A stretch of DNA of 6,271 bases from Microgenomates group bacterium (lineage in GTDB: Bacteria > Patescibacteriota > Microgenomatia > UBA1406 > GWC2-37-13): the NCBI GenBank assembly GCA_028276105.1, contig JAPYWZ010000040.1, positions 1 to 6,271 of the forward strand, written 5' to 3'. The notes under the pieces were generated by a model. It did not search any database. It saw only the letters and a list, made by a program, of their open reading frames with translations, and had not been told where the DNA came from. Within the stretch, counting starts at the first letter, position 1. Each line of letters starts with the position of its first letter. Of this stretch, positions 5,565 to 6,271 are shown one piece after another. The translations under genes and the position numbers were made by a program.

Positions 5565-6271
5565 ATGGCTTATTTTTTCTCTTTTATTATACCAACTTTA
5601 AACGAGGAAAAGTTTTTACCACGGCTTCTTTCAGATTTAAAAAATCAAAAAGAAAAAAACTTTGAGGTAATTATTGTTGATGGCTTATCAGAGGATAAAA
5701 CAAAAGAAATTGCTAAAAAAAACTGGCAAATACCAATTAACTTTTTTGAGAGTGAAAAAAGAAATGTTTCCTTTCAAAGAAATCTTGGTGCCAAAAAAGC
5801 AAAAGGGGAGTATCTTATTTTTTTAGACGCCGATAGTCGTGTTTATAAAAACTTTACTCAAAATTTAAAGAAAATCATTAACAAAAAAAAAGGATTGGTT
5901 TTTCTTCCTTCGCTTGTTCCTGAAAAAAAAGAACCCCAACTTGATTTAATCTTTAAATTGATTAATTTTTTTGTTGAGATTTCGCAATCATTTCCTAAAC
6001 CTTTTTCGGCCGGTGGATCAATTATTATTGATAAAAATTTTTTTGAAAAAATTGGTGGATTTGATGAAGATACCTATTTGGCAGAAGACCATAATCTAAT
6101 TTATAAAGCTACCTTTTGGGGAGTAAAGGCAAAATTTCTTTCAAAAATAAAAGTAAAATTTTCTTTACGTCGATTAAAAAAAGAGGGTGAGTTAAAGCTT
6201 TTTTATAAATATTTGTATGCTTCGCTTTACTTTTTAACCAAAGGAAAGATTGATAAAAAAATTTTTCCTTA
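5565..6271 (+). CDS. Family 2 (GT-A fold) glycosyltransferase, plus strand, 3'-truncated by the window end
   Basis: I read an uninterrupted frame of 235 codons from ATG 5565 to the window edge with no stop, so the gene continues outside. Motifs: FSFIIPTLNEEKFLPRLL (5-22), EVIIVDGLSEDKTKEIA (34-50), SFQRNLGAKKAKGEYLIF (69-86), DAD (88-90, metal and nucleotide-sugar binding), FSAGGSIIIDKNFF (147-160), IGGFDED (163-169) and AEDHNLIYKA (173-182, acidic catalytic motif). This is a complete GT-A catalytic core, with a basic segment (LRRLKKEG, 201-208) before the cut. It has the same fold family as the divergent neighbour but is clearly not a recent duplicate: motif wording differs (DGLSEDKT against DDNCTDNT, AEDHNL against HEDIDL). 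It probably acts on surface or lipid-linked glycans; donor and acceptor are unknown. It would be expressed from the 23-base divergent gap. Confidence 0.88.
   Translation, partial: MAYFFSFIIPTLNEEKFLPRLLSDLKNQKEKNFEVIIVDGLSEDKTKEIAKKNWQIPINFFESEKRNVSFQRNLGAKKAKGEYLIFLDADSRVYKNFTQNLKKIINKKKGLVFLPSLVPEKKEPQLDLIFKLINFFVEISQSFPKPFSAGGSIIIDKNFFEKIGGFDEDTYLAEDHNLIYKATFWGVKAKFLSKIKVKFSLRRLKKEGELKLFYKYLYASLYFLTKGKIDKKIFP

Overview
The window is a dense, AT-rich stretch (roughly one third G+C by eye). Eight protein genes cover almost all of it, and the largest gap is about 50 bases. Four things point to a small-genome bacterium of the Patescibacteria/CPR type, most likely a Microgenomates-like lineage: an archaeal-style isopentenyl phosphate kinase beside a cis-prenyltransferase, a pair of the short TrbC/VirB2-like 'T4SS pilin' proteins common in CPR genomes, an archaeal/eukaryal-type ATP-dependent DNA ligase, and extreme compaction with shared stop codons. 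TGA ends three genes and is never read through, so the UGA-glycine code of Gracilibacteria and Absconditabacteria does not apply. The lineage is an inference from gene content, not a measured placement.

Layout. At 1-624 (+) is the 3' part of isopentenyl phosphate kinase; its N-terminus lies off the window. At 621-986 and 992-1291 (-) are two tandem, divergent-in-sequence two-helix pilin-like proteins, read from a good promoter just upstream of 1291. At 1343-2035 (+) is a (poly)prenyl diphosphate synthase (uppS). At 2043-3086 (+) is a Fic AMP-transferase with a C-terminal winged helix, joined by an ATGA overlap to the ATP-dependent DNA ligase at 3083-4870. At 4858-5541 (-) and 5565-6271 (+, cut by the window end) are two divergent family 2 glycosyltransferases whose start codons are only 23 bases apart.

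How they fit together. The kinase makes isopentenyl diphosphate by the alternative (archaeal-type) end of the mevalonate pathway, and UppS condenses it into the lipid carrier for wall and surface glycans, which glycosyltransferases would then use. The pilin pair is inserted between these two isoprenoid genes on the opposite strand. Fic and the ligase are both adenylyl-transfer enzymes and look translationally coupled.

The most interesting structural signal is regulatory. For three independent genes (first pilin, fic, minus-strand glycosyltransferase) a TATAAT-like -10 box ends exactly six bases before the ATG, with no Shine-Dalgarno, which predicts leaderless mRNAs. One of these boxes is a perfect palindrome that could also serve the divergent glycosyltransferase. 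I found no tRNA, rRNA, CRISPR array, insertion sequence or convincing terminator.
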